Below, one piece after another: positions 41,337-50,746 of a stretch of DNA of 64,000 bases (position 1 is its first letter; the number at the start of each line of letters is the position of its first letter). This DNA comes from Thermomicrobium roseum DSM 5159 (GTDB lineage Bacteria; Chloroflexota; Chloroflexia; Thermomicrobiales; Thermomicrobiaceae), in the NCBI RefSeq assembly GCF_000021685.1, contig NC_011959.1, positions 1,549,705-1,613,704 on the forward strand. Reading direction: 5' to 3'. The position numbers and the translations under genes are program-made. Below the pieces are notes generated by a model. It was given only the letters and a program-made list of their open reading frames with translations, did not search any database and had not been told where the DNA came from.

Positions 41337-42602
41337 TCAGCGCCGTTCCAGCGGGAGCGCGAAGCCGACGATCGCGCCGCCTCCCGGCGGGCTCTCCGCC
41401 CACACTCGCCCGCCGTGCAGCTGGACGAGGTGCTTGACGATCGCCAGCCCGAGCCCGCTGCCGCCCCCGCTCCGCGCCCGGTCACCTTTGAAAAAGCGCT
41501 CGAAGACGCGATCGAGCTCGTCGGCGGGGATCCCTGGCCCGGTGTCGCGGACGCGAACGATGGCCTCCCCGGAAGCGGCAGCGATCTCGACCGTGATCTG
41601 GCCTCCTGCCGGGGTGAACTTGAGCGCGTTGTCCAAGAGGTTGGCCAGCACCTGGCCGATCCGCTCCGGATCGCAGGCGACCGGGGGCAGTTCCGGGGCG
41701 ACCTGCACGGTGAGCGCGATGCCTTTGCTGGCGGCCCGCGGCTCGAAGCGGCGCAGCGTCGCGCGGGCCAGCTCGGCAAGGTCAGTCGGGACACGAGCGA
41801 GCTGTAACTGGCCGCTCTCGGCCTTGGTCAGTTCCAGGAGCTGGTTCACCAGGCGAGTCATGTGCTCCACCTCGACGGCGATGCGCCGCAAGAAGTCCTC
41901 GGCGACCGCCGGATCAGCCAGCGCGCCGTCCAGGAGCGTTTCCACCAGGGCTTGCAGGGCCGCCAGTGGCGTCCGCAGGTCGTGCGAGACGTTGGCGACG
42001 AAGTCGCGGCGGATCGTTTCCGTGCGGCGCAGCTCGGTGATGTCCCGCAGGACGAGCGTCACCAGCGGGCGATCGGCACCCTGGAGGACAGAGACCTGGG
42101 CCTGGATGCTCCGGCGCGGTCGACCGAGTTCGACGAAGCGCCCGGTCGTCGGCGCCGCGCCAGCCAACGCGCGGGCGACCAGCTCGTTGAGCTCGTAGTC
42201 GCGCAGGACTTCCGCGTACGGACGACCCAGCGCCTCGCTCCGGCCGCCGGGGAGGAGTTCGCGAGCAGCACGGTTCAGGCTCACCACCTGCCCATCCGGA
42301 TCGACGAGGACGACACCATCGCTCAGGTGATCGAAGAGGGCAGCCAGCTGGCTCTGCCGGGCCGAGGCCTGTTCCAGCTCGCGCTCCAGGAAGCGGAGCG
42401 CATCGTCGAGCAGGAACCGGAACGCGTCCAGTGACCGCGCGTCGAGGAGCGGTCGCTGGAGCGGGCCGATCGTCGGATGCTCGCGGCGGAGCTGGGCGAG
42501 CATCCGGCGCAGCTCGGCGCCGAACCGGTGACGCTGCCAGAACAGCGCGACGAGCGCACCGGCAACGAAGGCGAGAGCGGTGGCGAGGAAGAGCGTGAGC
42601 AT
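41337..42602 (-). CDS. PhoR-like membrane sensor histidine kinase
   Basis: 421 residues. One N-terminal membrane helix (1-22), a linker, a PAS domain (about 85-190, LFDHLSDGVVLVDPDGQVVSLNRAA), the dimerisation helix with phosphorylated His207 in NVSHDLRTPLAAL, then the ATPase with N box (LLDNALKFTP), G1 (DTGPGIP), F box (RFFKGD) and G2 (GGGSGLGLAIVKHL). There is no large periplasmic sensor domain, so the signal is probably read at the membrane or through PAS. It lies 65 bp after the response regulator gene in the same direction, the arrangement of PhoP-PhoR. Phosphate as the signal is inferred only from similarity. Confidence 0.9.
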   Translation of the reverse strand: MLTLFLATALAFVAGALVALFWQRHRFGAELRRMLAQLRREHPTIGPLQRPLLDARSLDAFRFLLDDALRFLERELEQASARQSQLAALFDHLSDGVVLVDPDGQVVSLNRAARELLPGGRSEALGRPYAEVLRDYELNELVARALAGAAPTTGRFVELGRPRRSIQAQVSVLQGADRPLVTLVLRDITELRRTETIRRDFVANVSHDLRTPLAALQALVETLLDGALADPAVAEDFLRRIAVEVEHMTRLVNQLLELTKAESGQLQLARVPTDLAELARATLRRFEPRAASKGIALTVQVAPELPPVACDPERIGQVLANLLDNALKFTPAGGQITVEIAAASGEAIVRVRDTGPGIPADELDRVFERFFKGDRARSGGGSGLGLAIVKHLVQLHGGRVWAESPPGGGAIVGFALPLERR

Positions 42603-42667
42603 CGCTGGCTACCCTCGATGGGAGCGTACCGATCGCACGAGCGGAAATCGTGACGGAGCGATGACCA

Positions 42668-43387
42668 TCAGCGGCGTGTCGCTTGTGGTGAGCGCGCGGT
42701 CAAGCGATAGCCGATGCCCCGAACCGTCTCGATCAACCGCGGACGGCGTGGATCGTCCTCGAGCTTTTCGCGCAGCCCGTGCACGTGCACAGCCAGCGTG
42801 CGGAAATCGCCGAACGTGTCGTAGCCCCAGACCGCGCGAAGCAGTTCCTCGGAGCGGCAGACGCGCTCCCGGTGCCGGGCCAGGTAGGCGAGCAAATCGA
42901 ACTCGCGAGGCTTGAGCGCGACCTCGCGCCCTTCGCGCCAGACGCGCCGTTGCTCGAGATCGATCCGCAACGGGCCGATCTCCAGGATGTCGGGGGAGAA
43001 GCCGGCAGCCAGTTCTCTGGCCAAAAGCTCGCGGCGGCGGAGGAGCGCCTTGACGCGCGCGAGGAGTTCGCGCATCGAGAAGGGTTTGGTGAGGTAGTCG
43101 TCGGCGCCCAGCTCCAGCCCGAGCACGCGATCGACCTCGGTATCGCGGGCCGTCAGGATGAGGATCGGCACAGTGCTCTGCTCGCGCAGTTGGCGGCAGA
43201 CCTGGAAGCCGTCGAGACCAGGCAGCATGATGTCCAGAATGACCAGGTCGGGGCGGGCGAACGCTGCCTGCTCGAGCGCGGCCTCGCCAGCGTCGGCCAC
43301 GATGACCGAATAGCCCTCCCGCTCGAGGTTGTAGCGGATCGTCGCTTGCAGTGTGTCGTCGTCTTCGACGAGCAAGATCGTGGGCAC
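42668..43387 (-). CDS. OmpR/PhoB-type response regulator
   Basis: 239 residues. The receiver domain has the acidic pair in VEDDDT, the phosphoacceptor Asp52 in LVILDIMLPGLDG, the Thr in LILTARD and the Lys in LTKPFS. The winged-helix DNA-binding domain follows (EVALKPREFDLLAYLARHRERVCRSEELLRAVWGYD, quoted in parts: LKPREFDLLAYL, VWGYDTFGDFRTLAVHVHGLREKLE). GTG start with GGAGGGGG upstream. It is the partner of the sensor kinase gene just downstream and is divergent from dprA. Confidence 0.93.
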   Translation of the reverse strand: MPTILLVEDDDTLQATIRYNLEREGYSVIVADAGEAALEQAAFARPDLVILDIMLPGLDGFQVCRQLREQSTVPILILTARDTEVDRVLGLELGADDYLTKPFSMRELLARVKALLRRRELLARELAAGFSPDILEIGPLRIDLEQRRVWREGREVALKPREFDLLAYLARHRERVCRSEELLRAVWGYDTFGDFRTLAVHVHGLREKLEDDPRRPRLIETVRGIGYRLTARSPQATRR

Positions 43388-43491
43388 GACCCCCTCCTGA
43401 TCGAGAAGTGTACCAGGGATCGGACAGTATCCGGCATCGACGTGGCGACTGGGGAGCTGGTAGGATTCGGCACACGTTCGGGAGGCGCGGG

Positions 43492-44595
43492 GTGGACGAG
43501 CGCGCAGCCTGGCTCGGCTTCCATGCGGTCGACGGGATCAGTCTCCGACAATTGGAGCGCTTGATCGCGCAGACCGGGAGCGCGCTCGCCGCGTGGCACG
43601 CACCGGAAGCGGAACTGCGGGCACTCGGACTGCCGGAAGGCCCGCTGGCACGGCTGGTCGCTGCGCGACAAGCGGGGCTGCCCGAGAAGATCCTCGCGCA
43701 GGTCCGGCGGGTGGGCGCACGCGTCATCGTCTATCCGGACGAGGACTATCCCCCGCTCCTGCGGGAGATCGCCAGCCCACCACTCGCGCTCTTCCTGCGG
43801 GGCACCCTCCCGCCGGCCGAGGCTCCGGCCGTGGCCTTGGTCGGGACGCGCCAGGCCTCCAACTATGGGATCCAGGTCGCCGCCACGTTCGCGACTGCGT
43901 TGGCCGAGGCAGGCGTGACGGTGGTGAGTGGGCTCGCCCGCGGCATCGATCGGGTCGCGCACGAGGCGACGCTCGACGCGGGCGGGCGGACCATCGCGGT
44001 GCTCGGTACCGGGATCGACGTGGTCTATCCGCCGGAGCACCGCGCGCTCGCCCAGCGCATCGCCGAGCAGGGAGCGCTGGTGACCGAGTTCCTGCCGGAG
44101 ACGCCGCCCTATGCCGGAAACTTCCCAGTGCGCAACCGGATCATCAGCGGACTCTCCCTGGGTGTCGTGGTGATCGAAGCGCCGGAACGGAGCGGCGCCC
44201 TGATCACGGCCAGCTTCGCGCTCGACCAGAACCGATCGGTCTACGCCGTCCCCGGTCCGATCTTTTCGCCGGGCACTGCCGGTATCCTGCGCTTGCTGCG
44301 CGATGGCGCGACGCCGGTCGGCTCGGCTCAGGAAATCCTGGAAGACCTGCAACTCGTCGCGCGCCAACTCCCGCTGCCGGCCGCCCCAGCCGTCCCCGAG
44401 CGTGCTCGGCCGGTCGTGGCGGCACTGGGACCCGAGCCGAAACACATCGACGAGCTGGCCGCCGAGCTGGGTATGGGAATCGCCCAGCTGAGCGCGCTGC
44501 TCCTGGAGCTCCAGCTCGAGGGGATCGTCACGCATCTGGGGGCCCAGCACTATGCACTGGCTTCTCCCTTGCTGGCGAGAGGAGGCAGGCGATGA
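43492..44595 (+). CDS. dprA: DNA processing protein DprA
   Basis: 367 residues. DprA binds incoming single-stranded DNA and loads RecA in natural transformation. An N-terminal helical region is followed by the Rossmann domain: YPPLLREIASPPLALFLRG, VALVGTRQASNYG, VVSGLARGIDRVAHEA, AVLGTGIDVVYPPEH, NFPVRNRIISGLS and SGALITASFALDQNRSVYAVPGP. The C-terminal winged-helix-like domain is PKHIDELAAELGMGIAQLSALLLELQLEG. GTG start at 43492 with GGGAGG upstream. The stop overlaps the start of manC (ATGA). Confidence 0.94.
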   Translation: MDERAAWLGFHAVDGISLRQLERLIAQTGSALAAWHAPEAELRALGLPEGPLARLVAARQAGLPEKILAQVRRVGARVIVYPDEDYPPLLREIASPPLALFLRGTLPPAEAPAVALVGTRQASNYGIQVAATFATALAEAGVTVVSGLARGIDRVAHEATLDAGGRTIAVLGTGIDVVYPPEHRALAQRIAEQGALVTEFLPETPPYAGNFPVRNRIISGLSLGVVVIEAPERSGALITASFALDQNRSVYAVPGPIFSPGTAGILRLLRDGATPVGSAQEILEDLQLVARQLPLPAAPAVPERARPVVAALGPEPKHIDELAAELGMGIAQLSALLLELQLEGIVTHLGAQHYALASPLLARGGRR

Positions 44596-45665
44596 TGTGG
44601 GCAGTCATTCCGGCTGGTGGGAGCGGCACCCGGCTGTGGCCGGCCAGTCGGCGCAACCGGCCCAAGTTCCTCCTGCCGATTCCGGGGCCACAGTCGATGC
44701 TGCGCGCGACCTGGGAGCGGGTGCGGCCGCTCGTGGCACCGCACCACTGTTTCGTGGTGACCGGGGCAGCGCATGTCGCCGCGGTGCGCGGCGAGTTGCC
44801 GGAACTGGCAGCCGAGCAGATCATCGCTGAGCCAGCGCCGCGCGGGACGGGCCCAGCGATCGGCCTGGCTGCCTTCCTGATTGCCCGGCACGCTCCCGGG
44901 GCACTGATGGGCTCCTTCGCAGCCGATCACTATGTGGCCGATCCGGAAGGGTTCCGGCGGGCCGTCCGCGCCGGCTTGCGGGCAGCCAACGAAGGGTATC
45001 TCGTGACGATCGGCATCCCGGCGCGCTATCCGGAGACCGGGTACGGTTATATCCGCCTCGGGGAGCCGCTCCTCGTGGCCGAGGGACTCACCGTCCATCG
45101 TGTCCAGCAGTTCAAAGAGAAACCGGATCGTGCCACCGCTGAGCAGTACGTCCGCTCCGGGGAATACTGCTGGAACGCGAGTATGTTCCTCTGGCGCGTC
45201 GACGTCTTTCTGGATGCGTTGCGGCGCTTGCTGCCGGAGGTCTATGCCCCACTCGCGGCGATCGCTGCCTGTTGGGATGCGCCGGAGGGACAGCACTGTT
45301 TTCAGGAGCACTGGCCGACGATTCCGGAGATCACGATCGATCACGGCATCATGGAGCGCGCTGACCAGGTGGCGGTCGTTCCGGCCGAGTTCGGCTGGGC
45401 GGATCTCGGGGATTGGCATGGCCTGGCCCAGCTCCTCGCCGACGATGCCGACGATTCGGTCGTTCTCGGTTGCGAGCATCTCGGGCTCGACACGCGTGCT
45501 ACGCTCATTTACGGCGGCCGTCGGATGGTGGTGACGCTCGGAGTGGAGAACCTCGTGGTCGTCGATACCGACGACGTGCTGCTGGTCGCCCATCGCTCCC
45601 GCGCGCAAGAGGTGCGGGAGATCGTGCGACGACTCGAGCAGCTCGGCCGGCAGGATCTGCTCTGA
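44592..45665 (+). CDS. manC: Mannose-1-phosphate guanylyltransferase
   Basis: A 357-residue enzyme that makes GDP-mannose from mannose-1-phosphate and GTP. Motifs are VIPAGGSGTRLWPASR (nucleotide loop), PKFLLPI, FAADHYV, IPARYPETGYGYI, FKEKPDRATAEQYV, WNASMFLWRVD and FGWADLGDWHGL. The C-terminal isomerase domain of bifunctional ManC/AlgA is absent, so it is the short, single-function type. The ATG overlaps the dprA stop, so it is translationally coupled. GDP-mannose could feed the glycosyltransferases encoded in this window. Confidence 0.92.
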   Translation: MMWAVIPAGGSGTRLWPASRRNRPKFLLPIPGPQSMLRATWERVRPLVAPHHCFVVTGAAHVAAVRGELPELAAEQIIAEPAPRGTGPAIGLAAFLIARHAPGALMGSFAADHYVADPEGFRRAVRAGLRAANEGYLVTIGIPARYPETGYGYIRLGEPLLVAEGLTVHRVQQFKEKPDRATAEQYVRSGEYCWNASMFLWRVDVFLDALRRLLPEVYAPLAAIAACWDAPEGQHCFQEHWPTIPEITIDHGIMERADQVAVVPAEFGWADLGDWHGLAQLLADDADDSVVLGCEHLGLDTRATLIYGGRRMVVTLGVENLVVVDTDDVLLVAHRSRAQEVREIVRRLEQLGRQDLL

Positions 45666-45711
45666 TCTCGTGCCGATGGCCGAGCCTGCCGAAAATCAGT
45701 AGAGGGGGACG

Positions 45712-47946
45712 ATGGCTGGGAAGACGACGAAGAAAACGACGAAGAAGACAACGGCGGCAACGAGCGAGACGACAACGAAGAAGACGACGCGCGGCACCAG
45801 TCGTGCCGACGGGCAGGCACTGGTCATCGTCGAGTCGCCGGCCAAGGCTCGGACGATCGCTCGTTTCCTCGGGCCAGGGTATACCGTGAAGGCATCGATG
45901 GGGCACGTGCGCGACCTGCCGAAGAGCAAGCTCGGGGTCGATGTCGCGCAGAACTTCCAGCCGACCTACACGGTTCTCAAGGAGAAGCTGCCGGTCGTCA
46001 AGGAACTCCAGGAGAGCGTGCAACGGGCACGCGAGTTGATCCTGGCGACTGACCCAGACCGGGAGGGCGAGGCGATCGCCTGGCATCTGATCGAGGCGAC
46101 GCGGGCTCACGACAAGCCGGTGCGGCGCATCGTTTTCCACGAGATCACCGAGGAGGCGATCCGGGAAGCGCTCGCCCACCCGCGCGGCATCGACATGCGG
46201 CTGGTCAATGCGCAGCAGGCCCGGCGCGTGCTCGATCGACTGGTCGGGTACGAGATCAGCCCGCTCCTCTGGCGCAAGGTCAAGAGCGGTCTTTCCGCAG
46301 GGCGCGTCCAGTCGGTCGCCTTGCGCCTGGTCGTGGACCGCGAGCGGGAGATTCAGGCGTTCGTCCCCCAGGAATACTGGACGATCGAGGTCGATCTCGT
46401 ACCGACCGGAAACGGTGCGCAGGAACCGGTCCCCTTCGCGGCAGCACTGGTCCGGGTACGGGGCGAGAAACCGGACCTTCCGAACGAGGAAGCGGCGCGA
46501 GCGGTCGCCCGCGAGCTCGAGGCCTCGCAGTACTGGGTGGTTTCGATCAAGGAGCGGCAGAAGCAGCGTCGTCCCGCACCGCCCTTCATCACCAGCACGC
46601 TGCAGCAGGAGGCCGGGCGCAAGTTGCGCTTCCCGGTCAGTCTGACCATGCAGTTGGCCCAGCAACTGTACGAGGGAGTAGAACTCGGGCCCGAGGGCAG
46701 TGTCGGCCTCATCACCTACATGCGGACCGACTCGACGCAGGTGGCCGCATCAGCCCAGCAACGGGCACGCGAGGTGATCGCGGCCCGGTGGGGAGCTGAC
46801 TTCTTGCCCGAGCGCCCACCGGTCTATGCCAAGAAGGCGAAAGGGGCACAGGAGGCACACGAAGCGATTCGGCCGACTGACCCGGCACGCGATCCGGAGT
46901 CGGTGCGCCCGTATCTCACGCCGCGCCAGTACCAGCTCTACCGGCTCATTTGGGAACGGTTCATCGCGAGCCAGATGGCACCGGCCATCTACGACACGGT
47001 GACGGTCGAGATCGCGGCCGGGCCGACGGTCGGGGCCGATGCCCCGTATCTCCTGCGGGCCACGGGATCGGTCGTCCGCTTCCCGGGTTTCCTCGTCGTC
47101 TACCGGGAGGAGCGTGACGAGGACGAGGTCGACGAACTGGATCAGCGACCGCTTCCACCGCTCGCGACTGGCGAGGTCTTGCGCCTGCTCGCCGTCCGGC
47201 CGGAGCAGCACTTCACTCAGCCGCCGCCCCGCTACAGCGAGGCGACACTGGTCAAGACGCTGGAGGAGCTGGGGATCGGTCGACCGAGCACCTACGCACC
47301 GACGATCGAGACGCTCAAGCAGCGCCGTTATGTCGTCGTCGAGGATCGCAAGCTGGTCCCGACCGAACTCGGTATGCTGGTGACCGATCTCCTCGTCCAA
47401 CACTTCCCGGACGTGGTCGATGTCGGCTTCACCTCCCGCCTGGAAGAGGAACTCGACGAGATCGCCGCTGGAGAGCGCGACTGGGTTCCGGTCGTTCGGG
47501 AGTTCTACGAGCCGTTCCACCGCCAGGTGGAGGAAGCCGAGCAGACCATGGAGCGGGTGCGGCTCGCTGACCAGCCGAGCGGCGAGGTCTGCGAGCTCTG
47601 CGGCCGACCGATGGTGATCAAGGAGAGCCGGTTCGGCCGGTTCCTCTCCTGCTCGGGTTTCCCGGAGTGCAAGAACAAGCGCCCGCTCCTGGAGAAAATC
47701 GGGGTGCGTTGCCCGCAATGCGGCGAGGGCGAGATCGTCGTCCGGCGGAGCCGGAAGGGTCGAACCTTCTATGGCTGCAGCCGCTATCCCGACTGCGATT
47801 TCGTCAGCTGGGAGCGACCGACTGGGGAACGGTGCCCGCAATGCGGGGGAGTGCTGGTGGTGAGCGTGCGGCGAGGGCAGGAAAGCGTGCGCTGCTCGTC
47901 GTGCAGCTATCGGCCAGCGGAGGAGAAGGCGCCGGTCGAAGCCTGA
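45712..47946 (+). CDS. topA: DNA topoisomerase I (type IA)
   Basis: 744 residues. It relaxes negative supercoils through a tyrosine-DNA intermediate. A Lys/Thr-rich tail (2-30) precedes the Toprim domain (LVIVESPAKARTI, ATDPDREGEAIAWHL), followed by SGLSAGRVQSVALRLV, the active Tyr336 in GLITYMRTDST, IGRPSTYAPTI and three C-terminal zinc-ribbon modules with CELCGRP...CSGFPEC, CPQCGEG...CSRYPDC and CPQCGG...CSSC. The Lys/Thr repeat tail resembles a histone-H1-like extension and is unusual. ATG at 45712 with GAGGGGG upstream, 46 bp after manC. Confidence 0.96.
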   Translation: MAGKTTKKTTKKTTAATSETTTKKTTRGTSRADGQALVIVESPAKARTIARFLGPGYTVKASMGHVRDLPKSKLGVDVAQNFQPTYTVLKEKLPVVKELQESVQRARELILATDPDREGEAIAWHLIEATRAHDKPVRRIVFHEITEEAIREALAHPRGIDMRLVNAQQARRVLDRLVGYEISPLLWRKVKSGLSAGRVQSVALRLVVDREREIQAFVPQEYWTIEVDLVPTGNGAQEPVPFAAALVRVRGEKPDLPNEEAARAVARELEASQYWVVSIKERQKQRRPAPPFITSTLQQEAGRKLRFPVSLTMQLAQQLYEGVELGPEGSVGLITYMRTDSTQVAASAQQRAREVIAARWGADFLPERPPVYAKKAKGAQEAHEAIRPTDPARDPESVRPYLTPRQYQLYRLIWERFIASQMAPAIYDTVTVEIAAGPTVGADAPYLLRATGSVVRFPGFLVVYREERDEDEVDELDQRPLPPLATGEVLRLLAVRPEQHFTQPPPRYSEATLVKTLEELGIGRPSTYAPTIETLKQRRYVVVEDRKLVPTELGMLVTDLLVQHFPDVVDVGFTSRLEEELDEIAAGERDWVPVVREFYEPFHRQVEEAEQTMERVRLADQPSGEVCELCGRPMVIKESRFGRFLSCSGFPECKNKRPLLEKIGVRCPQCGEGEIVVRRSRKGRTFYGCSRYPDCDFVSWERPTGERCPQCGGVLVVSVRRGQESVRCSSCSYRPAEEKAPVEA

Positions 47947-48001
47947 TCCGGGGGTATACTTGATCGGTCGACGGCCACCCCGGCCGCAGGAGGGGGCGAG
48001 C

Positions 48002-48595
48002 GTGCGCGAGAGCGCGGTGCGGCACGGAACCACCATCCTGGGTGTCCTCCGGGATGGCCGGGTCGCGATCGCTGGAGACGGCCAGGTGACGGCTGGCGAC
48101 GTGGTGCTCAAGCATCGCGCGCGCAAGATCCGCGCGCTCGCTGGTGGCAAGGTACTGGCCGGCTTCGCCGGTGCGGTCGCTGATGCCCTGACCCTGTTCG
48201 AGAAATTCGAGCAGCATCTGCGGACCGCCGATGGTGACCTGCGCCGTGCCGCGGTCGAGCTGGCCAAGGAGTGGCGGTCCGATCGCTACTTACGGCGACT
48301 GGAGGCCCAGCTTCTGGTCGCCGATCCCCGCCAGCTCTTGATGATCTCCGGGGACGGAGACGTCATCGAGCCGGACGACGGCGTCGCCGCGATCGGCACG
48401 GGAGGACCCTACGCAGCGGCGGCGGCTCGCGCCCTCCTGCGCCATACCCGCATGAGTGCGGCGGAAATCGCTCGCGCTGCGATGGAGGTGGCCGCTGATC
48501 TTTGTGTCTATACCAACCACGCGGTGACGATCCTCACCGCACCACCCGAGCATGGAGAAAATGAGCACACGCATGATGACGAGCGTCCGTCCTGA
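48002..48595 (+). CDS. hslV: HslV, peptidase subunit of the HslUV protease
   Basis: 197 residues of the threonine peptidase that forms the proteolytic core of HslUV. The mature N-terminus is expected to be TTILGVLRDGRVAIAGDGQVT. Here a nine-residue leader (MRESAVRHG) precedes Thr10, so a short propeptide must be removed to free the catalytic Thr. Further motifs: ARKIRALAGGKVLAGFAG, IGTGGPYA and AADLCVYTNH. GTG start at 48002 with CAGGAGGGGG upstream. A TATACT (47955-47960) upstream could be a -10 box. The 3' end overlaps hslU. Confidence 0.94.
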   Translation: MRESAVRHGTTILGVLRDGRVAIAGDGQVTAGDVVLKHRARKIRALAGGKVLAGFAGAVADALTLFEKFEQHLRTADGDLRRAAVELAKEWRSDRYLRRLEAQLLVADPRQLLMISGDGDVIEPDDGVAAIGTGGPYAAAAARALLRHTRMSAAEIARAAMEVAADLCVYTNHAVTILTAPPEHGENEHTHDDERPS

Positions 48596-49997
48596 ACGCG
48601 GTACCCTGCCCCTGACTCCGGCCGAGATCGTCGCTGAGCTCGATCGGTACATCGTCGGGCAAGAGGAGGCCAAGCGGGCCGTCGCGATCGCGATCCGCAA
48701 CCGCTGGCGTTGGCAGCAACTGCCTGCGGAAGTCCGACGCGACATCGTCCCGAAGAACATCTTGATGATCGGCCCGACCGGCGTCGGGAAGACGGAAATC
48801 GCCCGACGCGTCGCACAACTCGTCGATGCACCCTTCGTGAAGGTCGAGGCGACCAAGTTCACCGAGGTCGGCTATGTCGGCCGCGATGTCGAGTCGATCG
48901 TGCGCGAACTGGTCGAAGTGAGCATCAGCTCGTTGCATGGCGAGCGACTCGAGGCGGTCCGCGAGGAAGCGTCCCGCGCCGCATTGCAGCGGCTGGTGGA
49001 TATCCTGGTCGAGCAGCGCGAGCGCCGGCGGGCCAAGCGACAGGGGTCGGAAGCGGAGGCCGAGCCGGAAGAAGAGGCGCCGGAGGAGCGACGGAAGCGC
49101 GAGCGCCGGATGGCGCGCGAGCGGCGTCGCTTGCTCGACTTGCTCTCCCGCGACGGGCTGGAGGACGAAACGATCGAGCTCGATCTGGAGAGCGAGTTCG
49201 ATCTCTTCGTCACACCGTACGCGGAGAACGGCGGTGTCGATCTTGACGAGTTCCAGGAAACGGTCGCCGATCTTTTGGAGACGCTCCAGGCACGCCGGCG
49301 AACGCGGCGCGTGTCCGTGCGCGAGGCCCGGCGCATCCTGACCCAGCAAGAAGCGCAGCGGCTGGTCGACTTCGATGCGGTGGTCGAAGCGGCGATCAAG
49401 CGAGCCGAGGAGAGCGGGATCGTCTTCATCGACGAGATCGACAAGTTGATCACCAAAGATGGAGAATACGGTCCCGATGTGTCCGGTGAGGGAGTGCAAC
49501 GCGACCTCTTGCCGATCGTCGAGGGCTCGGTCGTGATGACGCGCTACGGACCGGTGCGCACCGATCACATCTTGTTCATCGCCGCCGGAGCATTCCACAA
49601 CGCCAGCCCCTCCGATCTCATCCCGGAGCTGCAGGGGCGCTTTCCGATCCGCGTCGAGCTGCAACGCTTGACCGAAGACGATCTCTATCGCATCCTCACC
49701 GTGCCGGAGAATGCGCTGACTTGGCAGTACCGCGAACTCCTGAGCGTCGAGGGGGTCGAGCTGGTGTTCACCGAAGATGGCCTGCGCGAGGTGGCTCGGC
49801 TCGCGGCGTTGGTGAACAGCCGGGCGGAAGATATCGGAGCGCGGCGGCTGGCGACGATCATGGAAAAGGTCATCGAGGAGATCAGTTTCCGCGCGCCGGA
49901 ACTCGCTGGGCAGACGGTTTGCATCGATGCCGACTACGTCCGCCAGCGCGTCGGAACCATCGTGGCGGATGAGGATCTCAGCAAGTTCATCCTGTGA
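48552..49997 (+). CDS. hslU: HslU, ATPase subunit of the HslUV protease
   Basis: A 481-residue AAA+ unfoldase. LTPAEIVAELDRYIVGQEEAKRAVAIA is the N-terminal signature; Walker A is GPTGVGKT (74-81), with KVEATKFTEVGYVGRDVESIVREL, then a charged I-domain insert (about 130-220) with a long RRRAKRQG...ERRKRERRM stretch. Walker B is IVFIDEIDKL, and the C-terminal ADLSKFIL-type tail (EDLSKFIL) is the element that docks on HslV. Overlap with hslV is 44 bp if the first ATG is used; ATGs at 48561 and 48576 are alternatives, the first having GGAGAAA upstream. Confidence 0.95.
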   Translation: MEKMSTRMMTSVRPERGTLPLTPAEIVAELDRYIVGQEEAKRAVAIAIRNRWRWQQLPAEVRRDIVPKNILMIGPTGVGKTEIARRVAQLVDAPFVKVEATKFTEVGYVGRDVESIVRELVEVSISSLHGERLEAVREEASRAALQRLVDILVEQRERRRAKRQGSEAEAEPEEEAPEERRKRERRMARERRRLLDLLSRDGLEDETIELDLESEFDLFVTPYAENGGVDLDEFQETVADLLETLQARRRTRRVSVREARRILTQQEAQRLVDFDAVVEAAIKRAEESGIVFIDEIDKLITKDGEYGPDVSGEGVQRDLLPIVEGSVVMTRYGPVRTDHILFIAAGAFHNASPSDLIPELQGRFPIRVELQRLTEDDLYRILTVPENALTWQYRELLSVEGVELVFTEDGLREVARLAALVNSRAEDIGARRLATIMEKVIEEISFRAPELAGQTVCIDADYVRQRVGTIVADEDLSKFIL

Positions 49998-50016
49998 AGG
50001 GGAGCGGAGGAGCGGG

Positions 50017-50739
50017 ATGGACGAACCCCGAGCGATCCGCCGGCTGTCGATCCTCATACCGGTCTACAACGAGGCACGGACGATCGGGGAAGTCCTCCGG
50101 CGCGTCCGCGCAGTCGAACTCCCGTACGAGCGCGAGCTCGTCGTCGTGGACGATGGCTCGACCGACGGCACGCGCGACTATCTGCAGGAGGAAGCGAGTC
50201 GCTCGCGCGATCTCGTCTTGATCCTGCACCCGGTCAATCGCGGGAAGGGTGCAGCGATCCGGTCAGCGCTCGAGGCAGCGACCGGAGACGTCCTCATCGT
50301 GCAAGATGCCGACCTGGAGTACGACCCGCGCGACTACCCGCGGCTCTTGCGCCCCATCGCCGAGGGACGGGCACAGGTCGTCTACGGCTCGCGCTTTTTG
50401 GGCGAGCACAAGGCGATGTACTTCTGGCACTGGGTCGGCAACCGCTTCCTCACGTTCGTCGCGAACCTGCTGTACGACACGACGCTGACCGACATGGAGA
50501 CGGGCTATAAAGTCTTCACCGCCGAGGTCGCGCGTCAGTTGCGGCTGCGCAGCGACCGCTGGGGATTCGATCCCGAGATCACCGCTCAGATCCTCCGCCG
50601 CGGCTACCGGATCTATGAGGTACCCATCTCCTACAATGGCCGCGAATATTGGGAAGGAAAGAAGATCACCTGGCGTGACGGCCTGACGGTCCTGGCGACC
50701 TTGCTGCGGTACCGCTTCTTCGATTCAACTCCTCGGTAG
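50017..50739 (+). CDS. Family 2 glycosyltransferase, polyprenol-phosphate mannosyltransferase-like
   Basis: A 240-residue GT2 enzyme of the DPM1-like group, which makes sugar-linked polyprenol phosphate donors at the membrane face. Motifs: LSILIPVYNEARTIGEVL, VVVDDGSTDGTRDYL, VNRGKGAAIRSAL, IVQDADLEYDP, VYGSRFLG and DMETGYKVF. It lacks membrane helices. ATG at 50017 behind GGAGGAG, 19 bp after hslU. A ROK kinase gene follows 7 bp later. It may supply a glycan donor in the outer-envelope pathway; the exact product is unknown. Confidence 0.88.
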   Translation: MDEPRAIRRLSILIPVYNEARTIGEVLRRVRAVELPYERELVVVDDGSTDGTRDYLQEEASRSRDLVLILHPVNRGKGAAIRSALEAATGDVLIVQDADLEYDPRDYPRLLRPIAEGRAQVVYGSRFLGEHKAMYFWHWVGNRFLTFVANLLYDTTLTDMETGYKVFTAEVARQLRLRSDRWGFDPEITAQILRRGYRIYEVPISYNGREYWEGKKITWRDGLTVLATLLRYRFFDSTPR

Positions 50740-50746
50740 GTGTAGG

